Below are positions 8,538 to 22,933 of a stretch of 64,000 bases of DNA, piece after piece; the first letter of the stretch is position 1, and each line of letters starts with the position of its first letter. Origin of the DNA: Microbacterium testaceum (lineage in GTDB: Bacteria; Actinomycetota; Actinomycetes; Actinomycetales; Microbacteriaceae); the NCBI RefSeq assembly GCF_020781835.1, contig NZ_JAJGNJ010000010.1, positions 1 to 64,000 of the forward strand, in the 5' to 3' direction. The notes beneath the pieces are model-generated. The model did no database searches. It was not told where the DNA came from and saw nothing but the letters and a program-made list of their open reading frames with translations. The position numbers were made by a program, and so were the translations under genes.

Positions 8538-9137
8538 GTGACCCTCCTCGCGTTGACCGGCGGAATCGCGTCGGGCAAGTCCACGATCTCCCGGATGCTG
8601 GCCGAGCGGGGCGCCGTCGTCATCGATGCCGACGCCATCGTGCGCGAGGTGCAGGCCCCGGGATCCCCCGTGCTCGATGCCATCGTGGCCGAGTTCGGAG
8701 GCGACGTGCTCCGACCGGACGGTTCACTCGACCGCCCCGCTCTCGGCGCGCGCGTTTTCGGACACCCCGAGCGCCTGGCCGCGCTCAACGCTCTCGTGCA
8801 CCCCGCCGTGCGCGAGGAGTCACAGCGGAGATTCCGCGCGGCGTTCGCCGCCGATCCTCGGGCCGTCGTCGTGTACGACGTACCGCTGCTGGCTGAGGCC
8901 CGCGGCGGGGACGAGTGGGACCTCGTCGTCGTCGCCCACGCTCCCGTCGAGCAGCGGGTCCGGCGCCTGATCGATCAGCGCGGGTCATCGGAATCGGAGG
9001 CCCGCGCCCGCATCGCGGCTCAGGTGGGGGACGACGAACGGCTGGCGCTCGCAGACGTCGTGATCGACACCTCGGGCGACATGGAAGAGACCCGCCGCCA
9101 GGTCGATGAGTTGTGGGAGCGCCTCTCGCGTCGCTGA
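8538..9137 (+). CDS. coaE: Dephospho-CoA kinase
   Basis: 199 aa. Phosphorylates the 3'-OH of the ribose of dephospho-CoA, the last step of coenzyme A synthesis. It has the P-loop GGIASGKST at residues 8-16, the DADAIVREV block that binds the acceptor, and the DVPLLAE segment. Length fits bacterial CoaE; actinobacterial versions with an extra C-terminal GrpB domain are longer, so this is the short form. GTG start at 8538. It precedes uvrB, but uvrB has its own promoter. Confidence 0.93.
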   Translation: MTLLALTGGIASGKSTISRMLAERGAVVIDADAIVREVQAPGSPVLDAIVAEFGGDVLRPDGSLDRPALGARVFGHPERLAALNALVHPAVREESQRRFRAAFAADPRAVVVYDVPLLAEARGGDEWDLVVVAHAPVEQRVRRLIDQRGSSESEARARIAAQVGDDERLALADVVIDTSGDMEETRRQVDELWERLSRR

Positions 9138-9189
9138 CCCGCTTCTTGCGCGACCCTGCTCGCGCACGGCGAACGCCGGGCGGGCCCCG

Positions 9190-9212
9190 ATGTCGGAGGC
9201 CCCGCCTACGCT
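9190..9212 (+). promoter_or_regulatory. RecA-NDp/PafBC-like promoter of uvrB
   Basis: ATGTCGGAG (9190-9198), 8-nt spacer, TACGCT (9207-9212), ATG 6 nt later. Same layout as the uvrA promoter at 12897. No LexA-type GAACNNNNGTTC box is seen upstream of uvrB. Confidence 0.72.
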
Positions 9213-9218
9213 GGAAAC

Positions 9219-11288
9219 ATGCAGGCCACGCGTTCCGTCCGCCCCTTCGAGGTCGTCAGCGAATACTCTCCGTCCGGCGATCAACCGCAGGCGATCGCCG
9301 ATCTGGCCGCGCGCATCAATGCGGGCGAGACCGACGTCGTGCTGCTCGGTGCCACCGGCACCGGCAAGTCGGCGACGACGGCGTGGCTCGTCGAGGCCGT
9401 TCAGCGTCCGACGCTCGTGCTCGCGCACAACAAGACCCTCGCCGCGCAGTTGGCCAACGAGTTCCGTGAGCTCATGCCGAACAACGCCGTCGAGTACTTC
9501 GTCTCGTACTACGACTACTACCAGCCCGAGGCGTACGTCCCGCAGACCGATACGTTCATCGAGAAGGACTCCTCGATCAATGCCGAGGTTGAGCGTCTGC
9601 GCCACTCGACGACGAACTCGCTGCTCTCGCGGCGCGACGTCGTCGTGGTCTCCACGGTGTCGTGCATCTACGGCCTCGGTGCTCCCGAGGAGTACCTGCG
9701 GGCGATGGTCGCGCTGCAGGTGGGGGAGCGGTACGACCGTGACGCGCTCATCCGCAAGTTCATCGCCATGCAGTACAACCGCAACGATGTCGACTTCTCC
9801 CGCGGCAACTTCCGCGTCCGCGGGGACACGATCGAGATCATCCCGGTCTACGAGGAGTACGCGATCCGCATCGAGATGTTCGGCGACGAGATCGAGGCGC
9901 TGTACACCCTGCACCCGCTGACCGGCGACGTGATCCAGAAGATGGATTCCGTGCCGATCTTCCCCGCTTCCCACTACGTCGCCGGCACCGACACCGTGCA
10001 GCGCGCGATCGGGACCATCGAGCACGAGCTCGGCGAGCGACTGAAGGAGCTCGAGTCGCAGAACAAGCTGCTCGAGGCCCAGCGCCTGCGCATGCGCACG
10101 ACGTTCGATCTCGAGATGCTGCAGCAGCTCGGCTTCTGCTCGGGCATTGAGAACTACTCGCGTCATCTCGACGGGCGCAATGCCGGCGATCCGCCGCACA
10201 CGCTGCTGGACTTCTTCCCCGACGATTTCCTGCTCGTCATCGACGAGTCGCACGTGACGGTGCCGCAGATCGGTGCGATGTACGAGGGAGACGCCTCGCG
10301 CAAGCGCACGCTCGTCGAGCACGGATTCCGTCTGCCGAGCGCCATGGACAACCGCCCGCTGCGGTGGGACGAGTTCAAGAACCGGATCGGCCAGACGGTA
10401 TATCTGTCGGCGACGCCGGGCCGGTACGAGATGGGCATCGCCGACGGCGTCGTGGAACAGATCATCCGTCCCACCGGCCTCGTCGATCCGGAGATCGTCG
10501 TGAAGCCGTCTAAGGGCCAGATCGATGACCTGCTCGAGCAGATCCGTATCCGCGTCGATCGCGACGAGCGGGTGCTGGTGACGACTCTGACGAAGAAGAT
10601 GGCCGAAGAGCTCACCGACTTCCTCGGCGAGCACGGCGTGCGCGTGCGGTATCTGCATTCCGACGTCGACACGCTCCGGCGCGTCGAACTGCTCACCGAA
10701 CTCCGCGCCGGTGTCTACGACGTGCTCGTGGGCATCAACCTGCTGCGCGAGGGCCTCGACCTCCCCGAGGTGTCGTTGGTGGCGATCCTGGATGCCGACA
10801 AAGAGGGGTTCCTGCGCAGCGGAACCTCGCTCATCCAGACGATCGGTCGCGCCGCGCGAAACGTGTCGGGCGAGGTGCACATGTACGCTGACAAGATCAC
10901 CGACTCGATGCAGAACGCGATCGACGAGACCGAGCGACGACGCGAGAAGCAGATCGCCTACAACACGGCGAACGGCATCGACCCCCAGCCTCTGCGCAAG
11001 AAGATCGCCGACATCACCGAGGTGCTCGCCCGCGAGGCATCGGACACGCGGAGCCTGCTGTCTCGCAACGACAAGGCGGGCAAGGGCAAGTCCCCGACAC
11101 CGCAGCTGCGACGCACCGGGATCGCGGCCGAGGGTGCCGATCAGTTGGAGTCCACGATCGCCGATCTCACGCAGCAGATGCTCGCGGCGGCGAGCGAGCT
11201 GAAGTTCGAGCTCGCGGGGCGTCTGCGCGACGAGGTGCAGGATCTCAAGAAGGAGCTTCGGGCGATGGAGCGCGCGGGCCACGCGTGA
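9219..11288 (+). CDS. uvrB: Excinuclease ABC subunit B
   Basis: 689 aa, full length. Damage-verifying helicase-like subunit of nucleotide excision repair: receives the lesion from UvrA and recruits UvrC. Walker A is GATGTGKS, the beta-hairpin region has [12 protein letters not shown], the DEAD-like box is DESHV, and the C-terminus carries the UvrC-binding coiled coil (about residues 640-685, [21 protein letters not shown]). The ATG lies 6 nt after the -10 box, so the mRNA is probably leaderless. The promoter is of the DNA-damage type shared with uvrA. Confidence 0.98.
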   Translation: MQATRSVRPFEVVSEYSPSGDQPQAIADLAARINAGETDVVLLGATGTGKSATTAWLVEAVQRPTLVLAHNKTLAAQLANEFRELMPNNAVEYFVSYYDYYQPEAYVPQTDTFIEKDSSINAEVERLRHSTTNSLLSRRDVVVVSTVSCIYGLGAPEEYLRAMVALQVGERYDRDALIRKFIAMQYNRNDVDFSRGNFRVRGDTIEIIPVYEEYAIRIEMFGDEIEALYTLHPLTGDVIQKMDSVPIFPASHYVAGTDTVQRAIGTIEHELGERLKELESQNKLLEAQRLRMRTTFDLEMLQQLGFCSGIENYSRHLDGRNAGDPPHTLLDFFPDDFLLVIDESHVTVPQIGAMYEGDASRKRTLVEHGFRLPSAMDNRPLRWDEFKNRIGQTVYLSATPGRYEMGIADGVVEQIIRPTGLVDPEIVVKPSKGQIDDLLEQIRIRVDRDERVLVTTLTKKMAEELTDFLGEHGVRVRYLHSDVDTLRRVELLTELRAGVYDVLVGINLLREGLDLPEVSLVAILDADKEGFLRSGTSLIQTIGRAARNVSGEVHMYADKITDSMQNAIDETERRREKQIAYNTANGIDPQPLRKKIADITEVLAREASDTRSLLSRNDKAGKGKSPTPQLRRTGIAAEGADQLESTIADLTQQMLAAASELKFELAGRLRDEVQDLKKELRAMERAGHA

Positions 11289-11354
11289 CGGGCGCTGAGC
11301 GGCCGGAGTGCGCCTGATCGCGGGCCGCGGCAGAGACGGGACACGGGGAGCATC

Positions 11355-11777
11355 GTGGAGCAGAGAGTGTCTCTGATCACACTGGGGGTGCATGACCTCG
11401 AGCGCGCTCTCGAGTTCTACCGGGGCCTCGGGTGGCGACCGCATCCGGCGTCGGTGGAAGGCGAGGTCGTCTTCTTCAACGCCGACGGCATGATCGTCGC
11501 CCTGTGGGCGCGTGAGAAGCTGGCCGCGGACTCGACGGTCGGGGACGCAGGCGGATGGGGCGGAATCACGCTCGCCCACAACGTGCGCACGCCCGAGGAG
11601 GTGGACGCGATCCTCGCGACCGCCGTCGCGGCAGGCGCGTCGCTCGGCCGGGCCGGTGGCCCGACGGCGTGGGGCGGGTATTCCGGGGTGTTCCTCGACT
11701 TGGACGGTCACCCGTGGGAGATCGCGGTCAATCCCGGTTGGCCGTTGGACGAGGCAGGTCGGCTGCGCCTCCCCTGA
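11355..11777 (+). CDS. VOC-family (glyoxalase-like) protein
   Basis: 140 aa single VOC module with two beta-alpha-beta-beta-beta repeats: SLITLGVHDLERALEFYRGLGW at the N-terminus and GGYSGVFLDLDGHPWEIAVNPGW at the end. Family members bind a divalent metal and act on small molecules (glyoxalase I, dioxygenases, resistance proteins); the substrate here is unknown. GTG start with GGGGAG upstream. Convergent with the small Cys protein at 11832-12068. Confidence 0.8.
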   Translation: MEQRVSLITLGVHDLERALEFYRGLGWRPHPASVEGEVVFFNADGMIVALWAREKLAADSTVGDAGGWGGITLAHNVRTPEEVDAILATAVAAGASLGRAGGPTAWGGYSGVFLDLDGHPWEIAVNPGWPLDEAGRLRLP

Positions 11778-11831
11778 GCGCAGAAATCGGGACCGCGGTC
11801 GCGGTCACCTCCACGGGCACCGCGGCTCCTT

Positions 11832-12068
11832 TCACGGGCAGTGGAGCAGCGGCTTCGGCCCGGTTCGGTCGACGCTGTGCTCCGACATGGGGTGGCCGCA
11901 CAAGGGGCAGGGGCGTCCGGTGCGGACCGGCTCGGGAGTCGTGTCATACGGTCCCACCGACGCGGGGCCGGCGACGCGGATGAGTCGCGTGTTGATGTAC
12001 TGGTACCACCCGCCGGCTTCCCGCACGCGTTCGCGCAGCGGGGGTCGATCGGCATCCTTTTGTGCCAT
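11832..12068 (-). CDS. Small Cys/His protein divergent from OhrR-like regulator
   Basis: 78 aa, no recognised function. The middle holds GGWYQYINTRLIRVAGPAS, and the C-terminus has CPLCGHPMSEHSVDR...LHC, a CxxC plus His/Cys arrangement that could bind zinc or be redox active. The start is taken at 12068 because TACACT (12076-12081 on this strand) lies 7 nt upstream as a leaderless -10; ATG 12074 and a longer frame are alternatives. It shares a short intergenic region with the MarR-type gene, which probably controls it. Confidence 0.6.
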   Translation of the reverse strand: MAQKDADRPPLRERVREAGGWYQYINTRLIRVAGPASVGPYDTTPEPVRTGRPCPLCGHPMSEHSVDRTGPKPLLHCP

Positions 12069-12072
12069 GATC

Positions 12073-12090
12073 ATTAGTGTACTAACTAAT
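12073..12090. promoter_or_regulatory. MarR/OhrR-type operator between divergent genes
   Basis: Inverted repeat ATTAGT-N6-ACTAAT (12073-12090), with an inner TTAGT-GT-ACTAA (12074-12085). It overlaps the presumed -10 boxes on both strands, so binding of the regulator would block both genes. MarR/OhrR operators are typically AT-rich palindromes of this size. Confidence 0.65.
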
Positions 12091-12102
12091 TGAGGAGGGT
12101 GT

Positions 12103-12537
12103 GTGGACGATCCGCTGCGGTTGGAGAACCAGGTGTGCTTCGCCCTCGTCACGGCTGCCCGCAACGTCGTGTCGATCTATCGCCCTGTCCTCGAGCCGCT
12201 CGGGCTCACCCACCCGCAGTACCTCGTCATGCTGGCGTTGTGGGAACGCGCTCCGCGGTCCCTGAGCGCCCTGGCGGGAGAGCTCGCGATGGAGCCGGCG
12301 ACGCTCTCGCCGCTGGTCAAGCGGCTCGAAGCCCAGGGGCGGGTCCGGCGCACGCGTCGGGCGGACGACGAGCGCGTCCTCGACATCGATCTCACCGAGG
12401 ACGGCCGGGCACTGCGCGAGCACGCGCTGGCGGTCCCGGCGCAGATCATGAAGCGCGTCGGGATCGACGAGAGCGCGTTGGTCGCCCTGCGCGACGGACT
12501 GGCCCCGTTCGCGAGGCGGTTCGACCCGGCCAGCTGA
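12103..12537 (+). CDS. OhrR-like MarR-family regulator (peroxide sensor)
   Basis: 144 aa winged-helix regulator. The N-terminal block ENQVCFALVTAAR...YRPVLEPLGLTHPQYLVML matches the OhrR subgroup, in which the early Cys (here Cys12) is oxidised by organic hydroperoxides and releases DNA. The wing region is RRTRRADDERVLDIDLTEDG. No second conserved Cys is seen, so it would be a one-Cys type. No ohr gene is adjacent; the divergent small Cys protein is the obvious target. GTG 12103 follows GAGGAGGG. Likely autoregulated through the palindrome at 12073-12090. Confidence 0.85.
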   Translation: MDDPLRLENQVCFALVTAARNVVSIYRPVLEPLGLTHPQYLVMLALWERAPRSLSALAGELAMEPATLSPLVKRLEAQGRVRRTRRADDERVLDIDLTEDGRALREHALAVPAQIMKRVGIDESALVALRDGLAPFARRFDPAS

Positions 12538-12896
12538 GATCGGGTCCGACTCGATCGAATGCGGCGATGCGCGACGCAGCGGGATCGGCTCCGCGTCCGG
12601 CGGTGTTCGGCATCGGGTGAGGGTGCGGTGGATGCCGGAGGGACCCGCGCGCCGGCGCGGGGTCTCCGCGTTCGTCGCCGTCTCAGCGTTCGGCGCAACC
12701 TCCGCAGGCACCGAGGTTCCGAGGCCGAGGTGACGCGGATCGCTGAGGATGCGCCGACCGCGGACGCGGCCGCCGTTCAGGATGCCGCCGCGCACCGTCG
12801 CGGACGACGCCATGAGCGGGCGGACCGCGCGCTCTGCGCCTCTTCGCGGCGTTGCGCACGTCGCACACATGTGCGCCCGGGGCGAACCCGGGACCG
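12538..12896. other. Intergenic region upstream of uvrA promoter
   Basis: About 360 bp without a supportable gene. Short frames exist on both strands but are Arg-rich with no recognisable domain. A GC-rich imperfect hairpin around 12638-12667 could end the OhrR-like transcript. Nothing else is evident before the uvrA promoter. Confidence 0.5.
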
Positions 12897-12919
12897 ATGT
12901 CGGAGGGGGAACCTAGACT
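12897..12919 (+). promoter_or_regulatory. RecA-NDp/PafBC-like promoter of uvrA
   Basis: ATGTCGGAG (12897-12905), spacer GGGGAACC (8 nt), TAGACT (12914-12919), GTG start 6 nt later. The -35 nonamer is identical to that of uvrB. No LexA box is visible nearby. Confidence 0.75.
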
Positions 12920-12925
12920 TGTCGG

Positions 12926-15865
<2,940 letters not shown>

Positions 15866-15868
15866 GCC

Positions 15869-17812
15869 GTGGCATCCCGGGAACGGGTGTCGCACCTGCC
15901 CTATCGGCCCAAGCCGGGTGAGATCCCCACGAACCCGGGGGTCTACCGGTTCCGTGACGCCGAGGGGCGTGTGCTGTACGTCGGCAAGGCCAAGAATCTG
16001 CGGGCGCGCCTGTCGAACTACTTCGCGCCGCTGTACTCGTTGCACGAGCGCACGCGACGCATGGTGACGACGGCGGCGTCGGTCGAATGGACCGTCGTGC
16101 CGAGCGACGTCGACTCGCTCCAGCTGGAGTACATGTGGATCAAGGAGTTCGATCCGCCGTTCAACGTGCGCTACCGCGACGACAAGTCCTACCCCTTCAT
16201 GGCGATCACCCTCGCCGATGAGGCTCCGCGCGTCATCGTCACGCGCAACCCGAAGATCCGGGGGGCGAAGTACTTCGGGCCCTACCCGAAGGTCTGGGCG
16301 GTCCACGACACGATCGACCTGATGATCAAGGTCTTCCCGATCCGCACGTGCAGTGATGCCTCCTACAAGAAGGCCATGCAGTCCGGGCGTCCGTGCTTCC
16401 CCGGCCAGATCGGACGCTGCGGCGGGCCGTGCTCGATGAAGGTGACCATCGAGGAGCACCGGGCCATGGTCGACGACTTCGTCGCCTTCATGTCCGGAGG
16501 GGACCAGCGCTTCACCAAGGCGCTCACCGCGCGGATGATGGAGGCGTCGGCCGCCATGGACTACGAGGCCGCCGCGCGGTACCGCGACAAGCTGCAGGCC
16601 ATCGACGCGGTCCTGGGCAAGAGCGCGCTCGTCCTGCCCGCCGACACCGATGCCGACCTGTTCGGCATCGCCGAGGACGAGCTGGCCGCGACCGTGCAAC
16701 ATTTCGTCGTGCGCGGTGGGCGCGTACGCGGCGTGCGGGCCACCACGATCGAGAAGGAGATCGACATCTCCGGTGCCGACCTGGTCGATCAGGTCCTGCA
16801 GCGTACGTACGGCGACGCCACGCCCGCCGACATCCCCCGTCAGGTGCTCGTTCCCGAGCTGCCCGACGATGCCGAGCAGCTCGAGGCCTGGCTGCGCGAT
16901 CGTCGCGGACGCCCCGTCTCGCTCCAGGTCGCGCAGCGCGGACCGAAATCCGATCTGCTGAAGACGGCGACCCTGAACGCGCAGCAGGCGCTCATGCTCC
17001 ACAAGACCCGGCGCACGAGCGACTACGTCGCCCGCTCGCAAGCGCTCACCGATCTCCAGGAGGCGCTCGGACTGGCCGAGGCGCCCCTGCGCATCGAGTG
17101 CTACGACGTCTCGCACCTCGCCGGCACCAACGTGGTGGCATCCATGGTCGTCTTCGAGGACGGCCTTCCGCGCAAGGACCAGTACCGCTCGTTCGGCGTC
17201 GCCGAGACCACGGATGACACCGACTCGCTGTATCAGGTGCTCACCCGACGGTTGGCCTACCTCGACCGTCCCGACGAGGAGGAGCGCGAGACACTCGGCG
17301 GGGCGATCGTCGCGGATGCCGAGAGCCCCGAGGCCACCGCCGACGGCGAGGTCGTCACCACGCGCAAGCGTCCGCGGTTCGCCTACCGTCCGCAGTTGCT
17401 CGTCGTCGACGGCGGTCAGCCGCAGGTGGCCGCCGCGGCGCGTGCCCTCGCCGACGCCGGCCATGAGGAGATCGCGCTGTGCGGCATCGCCAAGCGTCTC
17501 GAAGAGGTGTGGCTGCCGGGCGAGGACTATCCGGTGATCCTGCCGCGCACCTCCGAGGCGCTCTACCTTCTGCAGCGCCTGCGCGACGAGGCCCACCGGT
17601 TCGCCATCACGCACCAGCGCAAACGTCGCAAGCGCGACATCTCGAGCGTGCTCACCGAGGTCCCCGGGCTCGGCGACGCCCGCATCAAGGCGCTGCTGCG
17701 GCACTTCGGTTCCGTGGCGGCGCTGAAGAACGCCACGCCCGAGGAGATCACGGCGCTTCCGGGCATCGGTCCGACGCTCGCCGAGGCGATCCACGCTCGC
17801 TTGTCTCGCTAG
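15869..17812 (+). CDS. uvrC: Excinuclease ABC subunit C
   Basis: 647 aa. Makes both incisions in nucleotide excision repair. N-terminal GIY-YIG nuclease (PGVYRFRD...[14 protein letters not shown], residues 16-45), four-Cys region (CSDAS...[13 protein letters not shown]), UvrB-binding UVR motif ([15 protein letters not shown], about residue 230), RNase H-like nuclease domain ([13 protein letters not shown] and VVDGGQPQV) and a C-terminal helix-hairpin-helix pair ([17 protein letters not shown]...[12 protein letters not shown]). GTG start 3 nt after uvrA. An insertion rich in Glu/Ala at about 475-500 separates parts of the C-terminal nuclease domain. Confidence 0.98.
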   Translation: MASRERVSHLPYRPKPGEIPTNPGVYRFRDAEGRVLYVGKAKNLRARLSNYFAPLYSLHERTRRMVTTAASVEWTVVPSDVDSLQLEYMWIKEFDPPFNVRYRDDKSYPFMAITLADEAPRVIVTRNPKIRGAKYFGPYPKVWAVHDTIDLMIKVFPIRTCSDASYKKAMQSGRPCFPGQIGRCGGPCSMKVTIEEHRAMVDDFVAFMSGGDQRFTKALTARMMEASAAMDYEAAARYRDKLQAIDAVLGKSALVLPADTDADLFGIAEDELAATVQHFVVRGGRVRGVRATTIEKEIDISGADLVDQVLQRTYGDATPADIPRQVLVPELPDDAEQLEAWLRDRRGRPVSLQVAQRGPKSDLLKTATLNAQQALMLHKTRRTSDYVARSQALTDLQEALGLAEAPLRIECYDVSHLAGTNVVASMVVFEDGLPRKDQYRSFGVAETTDDTDSLYQVLTRRLAYLDRPDEEERETLGGAIVADAESPEATADGEVVTTRKRPRFAYRPQLLVVDGGQPQVAAAARALADAGHEEIALCGIAKRLEEVWLPGEDYPVILPRTSEALYLLQRLRDEAHRFAITHQRKRRKRDISSVLTEVPGLGDARIKALLRHFGSVAALKNATPEEITALPGIGPTLAEAIHARLSR

Positions 17813-17839
17813 GCTGGGACTCCGACGGAAGGGCGAATC

Positions 17840-18718
17840 ATGCAGGCGGCACGGGATGCACGCGGCGAGGTGCTGATCGTCACGGGGATGTCGGGGGCCG
17901 GTCGATCCACCGTCGCCAACGCCCTCGAGGATCTCGACTGGTACGTCGTCGACAATCTCCCGCCGCGGATGCTGACCCCCCTCCTCGAGTTGACCGAGCG
18001 AGCGGGCGGCGCCGTTCCGCGGGTGGCGGTCGTGGTCGACGTCCGCGGACGTTCGCTGTTCGGCGACCTTCCGGAGGCGATGCGGGCGCTTCAGGCCGAC
18101 GGTCAGGTGCGGGTGGTGTTCCTGGATGCCTCCGACGCGGTGCTCGTCCGTCGGTTCGAGGCCGTCCGGCGGCCGCACCCCCTGCAGGGCGACGGAACGA
18201 TCCTGGACGGCATCCGCCGTGAACGTGAGCGTCTCACGCCCGTGCGCGAGGCGGCCGATGTCGTCATCGACACGTCCACATACAACGTGCACCAGCTGTC
18301 GCTGCGCACGGTGGAGCTCTTCGGCGAAGAGGGCGCCGCGCGCCACACCGTCACGCTCATGAGCTTCGGATTCAAGTACGGTCTGCCCACCGACGTCGAT
18401 CTGGTCGCCGACATGCGGTTCCTGCCGAACCCGTTCTGGAGCGAGGAGCTGCGCCCGCTGACAGGCGAGGATCCGGCTGTTCGCGACTACGTCCTCGGAC
18501 AGGAGGGAGCGACGGAGTTCCTCGACGCGTACGGCGCGGCGCTGCGCCCCGTGCTCGCCGGCTACCAGCGAGAGAACAAGCGTCATTCCGTCGTCGCGGT
18601 CGGTTGCACGGGAGGAAAGCACCGATCCGTCGTCATGGCCCGCGAACTCGCAGCGCGCATTAGCGAGCTGCCCGGCGTCGCGGTCCGCGTGACTCACCGT
18701 GACCTCGGCCGCGAGTAG
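17840..18718 (+). CDS. rapZ: RapZ/YvcJ-type nucleotide-binding protein
   Basis: 292 aa P-loop protein. Walker [10 protein letters not shown] (residues 17-25) and the [12 protein letters not shown] block are typical, as is the C-terminal [16 protein letters not shown] segment that in E. coli RapZ binds RNA or GlcN6P. In Gram-positives this gene sits with whiA, and here it precedes whiA in the usual uvrC-rapZ-whiA order. The role in actinobacteria is not settled; RNA binding or signalling is likely. GGAAGGG precedes the ATG. Confidence 0.93.
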   Translation: MQAARDARGEVLIVTGMSGAGRSTVANALEDLDWYVVDNLPPRMLTPLLELTERAGGAVPRVAVVVDVRGRSLFGDLPEAMRALQADGQVRVVFLDASDAVLVRRFEAVRRPHPLQGDGTILDGIRRERERLTPVREAADVVIDTSTYNVHQLSLRTVELFGEEGAARHTVTLMSFGFKYGLPTDVDLVADMRFLPNPFWSEELRPLTGEDPAVRDYVLGQEGATEFLDAYGAALRPVLAGYQRENKRHSVVAVGCTGGKHRSVVMARELAARISELPGVAVRVTHRDLGRE

Positions 18719-18801
18719 GCTGTACCCTCGTCCCCGCCGCCTCGACAGCCCCACCCGCGCTGTCACGGGCGTTGCCCCATCGTCCTGAACCGAGGAGAAC
18801 C

Positions 18802-19779
18802 GTGCCGCTGACCGCCGACGTGAAGGCCGAGCTGATCACCGTACGCGACCCGCGTCCTACGGCACGCGTCGCCGAACTGACGGCGATCTTGCGCTTCTCG
18901 GGTGGCCTGCACTCGATCGCCAATCGCGTCGCCGTCGAGGCCGAGTTGGACTCGGACATCCTGGCCCGCCGCGTCGCCCGCGATCTGATGGAGCTCTACG
19001 GCGTTCGGCCCGAGCTGCACCACGTGCAGGGCTCCGGTGGTCGCAACGGCGGTCACTTCGCCGTGCGGGTGATCGAGGCGGGCGAGACCCTCGCGCGTCA
19101 GACGGGCCTGCTCGACCAGCGGCGACGCCCGGTGCGCGGCCTCCCCAACAAGCTCACCACGGGCTCCCGGCCCGATCTCAGCGCCATCTGGCGCGGTGCC
19201 TTCCTCGCCAGCGGCTCGCTCAGCGACCCCGGTCGCTCGGCCGCCCTCGAGATCTCCTGCCCGTCGTCCGAGGCCGCGATGGCGCTCGTCGGCGCGGGCC
19301 ACCGGATCGGCATCCCCGCGAAGGCCCGCGAGGTGCGCGGGGTGCCGCGCGTCGTCGTGCGCGATGGCGAGGCCATCCGCAGCGCCCTCTACGAGATGGG
19401 TGCGCGCCGCACGGCGGGGGAGTGGGATCAGATGCGCCAGCGTCGCGAGGTGCGCGCGGGAGTGAACCGCTTGGTCAACTTCGATGATGCCAACCTCCGG
19501 CGCTCCGCTCAGGCCGCCGTCGCGGCCTGCGCGCGCGTGGAGCGCGCACTCGAGATCCTGGGCGACGAGGTGCCGGCTCACCTCCAGCAGGCCGGTGAGC
19601 TCCGTCTCGCCCACCGTGACGCGAGCCTCGACGAGCTCGGGCACCACGCCGACCCGCCGCTGACCAAGGACGCCGTGGCCGGTCGCATCCGCCGCCTGCT
19701 GGCGATGGCCGACAAGAAGGCCGAGGTCGAGGGGATCCCGGGCACCGAGTCCGCCGTCCCCGTCGGCGCCGACGACTGA
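18802..19779 (+). CDS. whiA: Sporulation/cell-division regulator WhiA
   Basis: 325 aa. DNA-binding protein with an N-terminal LAGLIDADG-like domain that has lost nuclease activity ([15 protein letters not shown]... [15 protein letters not shown]) and a C-terminal helix-turn-helix ([29 protein letters not shown]). In non-sporulating actinobacteria it is retained and affects cell division. GTG 18802 follows GAGGAGAA (18792-18799) and gives the usual family length; the ATG at 18772 is rejected. Confidence 0.95.
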   Translation: MPLTADVKAELITVRDPRPTARVAELTAILRFSGGLHSIANRVAVEAELDSDILARRVARDLMELYGVRPELHHVQGSGGRNGGHFAVRVIEAGETLARQTGLLDQRRRPVRGLPNKLTTGSRPDLSAIWRGAFLASGSLSDPGRSAALEISCPSSEAAMALVGAGHRIGIPAKAREVRGVPRVVVRDGEAIRSALYEMGARRTAGEWDQMRQRREVRAGVNRLVNFDDANLRRSAQAAVAACARVERALEILGDEVPAHLQQAGELRLAHRDASLDELGHHADPPLTKDAVAGRIRRLLAMADKKAEVEGIPGTESAVPVGADD

Positions 19780-19797
19780 CGTTCCGCGCGGACGGGT

Positions 19798-19828
19798 CGA
19801 ACGGATGCCGGGGTTCGGCATCCGTTCG
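19798..19828 (+). terminator. Terminator after whiA
   Basis: Perfect 12-bp stem (19798-19809 with 19817-19828), 7-nt loop. The arms contain GGATGCC and GGCATCC. Confidence 0.8.
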
Positions 19829-19970
19829 CGTTCCGCGACGCGCCCGGCGGGATACTCTCCGTCGTTCAGGGAAGCAACCCCGTCGTCCGCGCGTTGGCTC
19901 TCACTAGGATGAAGACGTCACCCTCGCTGCGCCGAGGTCTCGGTGCAGCGCCGATTCGGAAGTAGAGAAC

Positions 19971-20597
19971 ATGGCGAAGTACACGCTGCCCGAACTGCCC
20001 TACGACTACTCCGCGCTGGAGCCGCACATCAGCGCGACCATCATGGAGCTGCACCACAGCAAGCACCACCAGACGTATGTCAACGGCGCGAACACCACGC
20101 TCGACCTCCTCGCCGAGGCGCGCGAGAAGGGCGATTTCGCGAACATCAACCGCCTGCAGAAGGACCTGGCGTTCAACCTCGGCGGTCACACGAACCACTC
20201 CATCTTCTGGACCAACCTCTCGCCCAACGGCGGCGACAAGCCCACCGGCGACCTCGAGGCCGCGATCGACGACCAGTTCGGTTCGTTCGACGCGTTCCGC
20301 GGCCAGTTCACCGCCGCCGCCCTCGGCGTGCAGGGTTCGGGCTGGGCGGGTCTGTTCTGGGACTCGATCGGGGAGAACCTCCTCATCCAGCAGTTCTTCG
20401 ACCAGCAGGGTCAGATCGTCGCGGGCACCGTCCCGCTGCTGCTCCTGGACGTGTGGGAGCACGCCTACTACCTCGACTACAAGAACGTTCGCGCCGACTA
20501 CGTCAAGGCGTTCTGGAACATCGCCAACTGGGCCGATGCGCAGGAGCGCTTCGCGGCCGCCCGCGAGAAGACGGCGGGTCTGCTGGTACTGTCGTAA
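19971..20597 (+). CDS. sodA: Superoxide dismutase, Fe/Mn family
   Basis: 208 aa cytoplasmic enzyme converting superoxide to peroxide and oxygen. Metal ligands are visible: His28 in MELHHSKHH, His in [11 protein letters not shown], and Asp/His in [11 protein letters not shown]. The GG and HTNH context and the QGSGW segment favour manganese, but metal choice cannot be proved by sequence. A separate transcript is suggested by a -10-like TAGGAT about 65 nt upstream and a strong terminator 9 nt downstream. Confidence 0.95.
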   Translation: MAKYTLPELPYDYSALEPHISATIMELHHSKHHQTYVNGANTTLDLLAEAREKGDFANINRLQKDLAFNLGGHTNHSIFWTNLSPNGGDKPTGDLEAAIDDQFGSFDAFRGQFTAAALGVQGSGWAGLFWDSIGENLLIQQFFDQQGQIVAGTVPLLLLDVWEHAYYLDYKNVRADYVKAFWNIANWADAQERFAAAREKTAGLLVLS

Positions 20598-20605
20598 GCG
20601 GTGTG

Positions 20606-20637
20606 GGCGTCCCGGCGGGACACCCCGCCGGGACGCC
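20606..20637 (+). terminator. Terminator after sodA
   Basis: Perfect 14-bp GC-rich stem (20606-20619 with 20624-20637) with a 4-nt ACAC loop, starting 8 nt after the sodA stop; followed by TTGT. Confidence 0.88.
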
Positions 20638-20686
20638 GTTGTCCGCCAGCGAACACCGCAATCACGCGCTTCTCGCGCACAACTGA

Positions 20687-21712
<1,026 letters not shown>

Positions 21713-21718
21713 CCTTCC

Positions 21719-22933
21719 ATGGCTCTGCGCACCCTCGAATCGCTGGGGTCGCTGGCCGGCACGCGCGTCATCGTCCGTTGTGACCTGAACGTCCCGCTCA
21801 AGGACGGCGTCATCACGGACGATGGCCGCGTGCGCGCGTCGCTGCCGACCCTCAACGCCCTCATCAACGCCGGCGCCCGCGTCGTCGTGTGCTCGCACCT
21901 GGGGCGGCCCGACGGGGCGCCCGACCCGAAGTACTCCCTCGAACCGGTTGCGCAGCGCCTGTCCGAGCTGCTCGGACAGCCGGTCGCCTTCGCTCGGGAC
22001 ACGGTGGGCGAGTCCGCTCGCGAGGCCGTCGCCTCGCTCGAGGACGGGGACGTCGCCGTCATCGAGAACCTCCGCTTCAACGCGGGCGAGACCTCGAAGG
22101 ACGAGGCCGAGCGTCAGGCGTTCGCCCGCCAGCTCGCCGAGCTGGGCGACGCGCTCGTGTCGGACGGCTTCGGCGTCGTTCACCGCAAGCAGGCGAGCGT
22201 CTACGACCTCGCGCAGATCGTGCCGTCGGCTGCCGGTCTCCTCATCCAGAAGGAGCTCGAAGTCCTCGACCGCTTGACGGAGAACCCCGAGCGCCCCTAC
22301 ACCGTGGTGCTCGGTGGATCCAAGGTCAGCGACAAGCTCGGCGTCATCGAGCATCTTCTGCCCCGCGTGGACAAGCTCCTCGTCGGTGGCGGCATGATGT
22401 TCACCTTCCTGGCCGCCGAGGGCAACAAGGTCGGGTCGAGCCTGCTCGAGCAGGACCAGATCGAGACGGTGAAGGGCTACCTCGCCTCGGCGAAGGAGCG
22501 CGGCGTCGAGATCGTCCTGCCGGTGGATGCCGTCGTCGCGGCGTCGTTCTCGGCCGATGCCGAGCATGTGGTGGCCGACGCGGTCGCGCTCGAGGAGACG
22601 CCTTTCGGGGCATCCGGTCTGGGCTTGGACATCGGTCCCCGTACGGCCGAGCTGTTCGCCGAGGCCATCCGCGATTCGCGCACGGTGTTCTGGAACGGGC
22701 CGATGGGCGTGTTCGAAATGGCCGCGTTCGCGGCCGGCACCAAGACCGTGGCGCAGGCCCTCACTCAGGTCGACGGTCTGAGCGTCGTCGGCGGCGGCGA
22801 TTCGGCCGCGGCCGTGCGCCAGCTCGGCTTCGCCGACGATCGGTTCGGCCACATCTCCACCGGTGGCGGTGCCAGCCTGGAGTTCCTCGAAGGCAAGAAG
22901 CTCCCCGGACTGGAGGTCCTCGGATGGCAGTGA
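21719..22933 (+). CDS. pgk: Phosphoglycerate kinase
   Basis: 404 aa, two-domain kinase making ATP from 1,3-bisphosphoglycerate. Signature RCDLNVPLKDG near residue 20, HLGRPDG, VLGGSKVSDKL hinge region and the GGGDSAAAV nucleotide loop near the end. The tpiA start lies inside its last codons. Confidence 0.97.
   Translation: MALRTLESLGSLAGTRVIVRCDLNVPLKDGVITDDGRVRASLPTLNALINAGARVVVCSHLGRPDGAPDPKYSLEPVAQRLSELLGQPVAFARDTVGESAREAVASLEDGDVAVIENLRFNAGETSKDEAERQAFARQLAELGDALVSDGFGVVHRKQASVYDLAQIVPSAAGLLIQKELEVLDRLTENPERPYTVVLGGSKVSDKLGVIEHLLPRVDKLLVGGGMMFTFLAAEGNKVGSSLLEQDQIETVKGYLASAKERGVEIVLPVDAVVAASFSADAEHVVADAVALEETPFGASGLGLDIGPRTAELFAEAIRDSRTVFWNGPMGVFEMAAFAAGTKTVAQALTQVDGLSVVGGGDSAAAVRQLGFADDRFGHISTGGGASLEFLEGKKLPGLEVLGWQ

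Noticed and set aside
8985..11711. A 908-codon minus-strand frame opposite uvrB
   Set aside because: Same reason: mirror of a certain gene, no recognisable domain, no ribosome-binding site.
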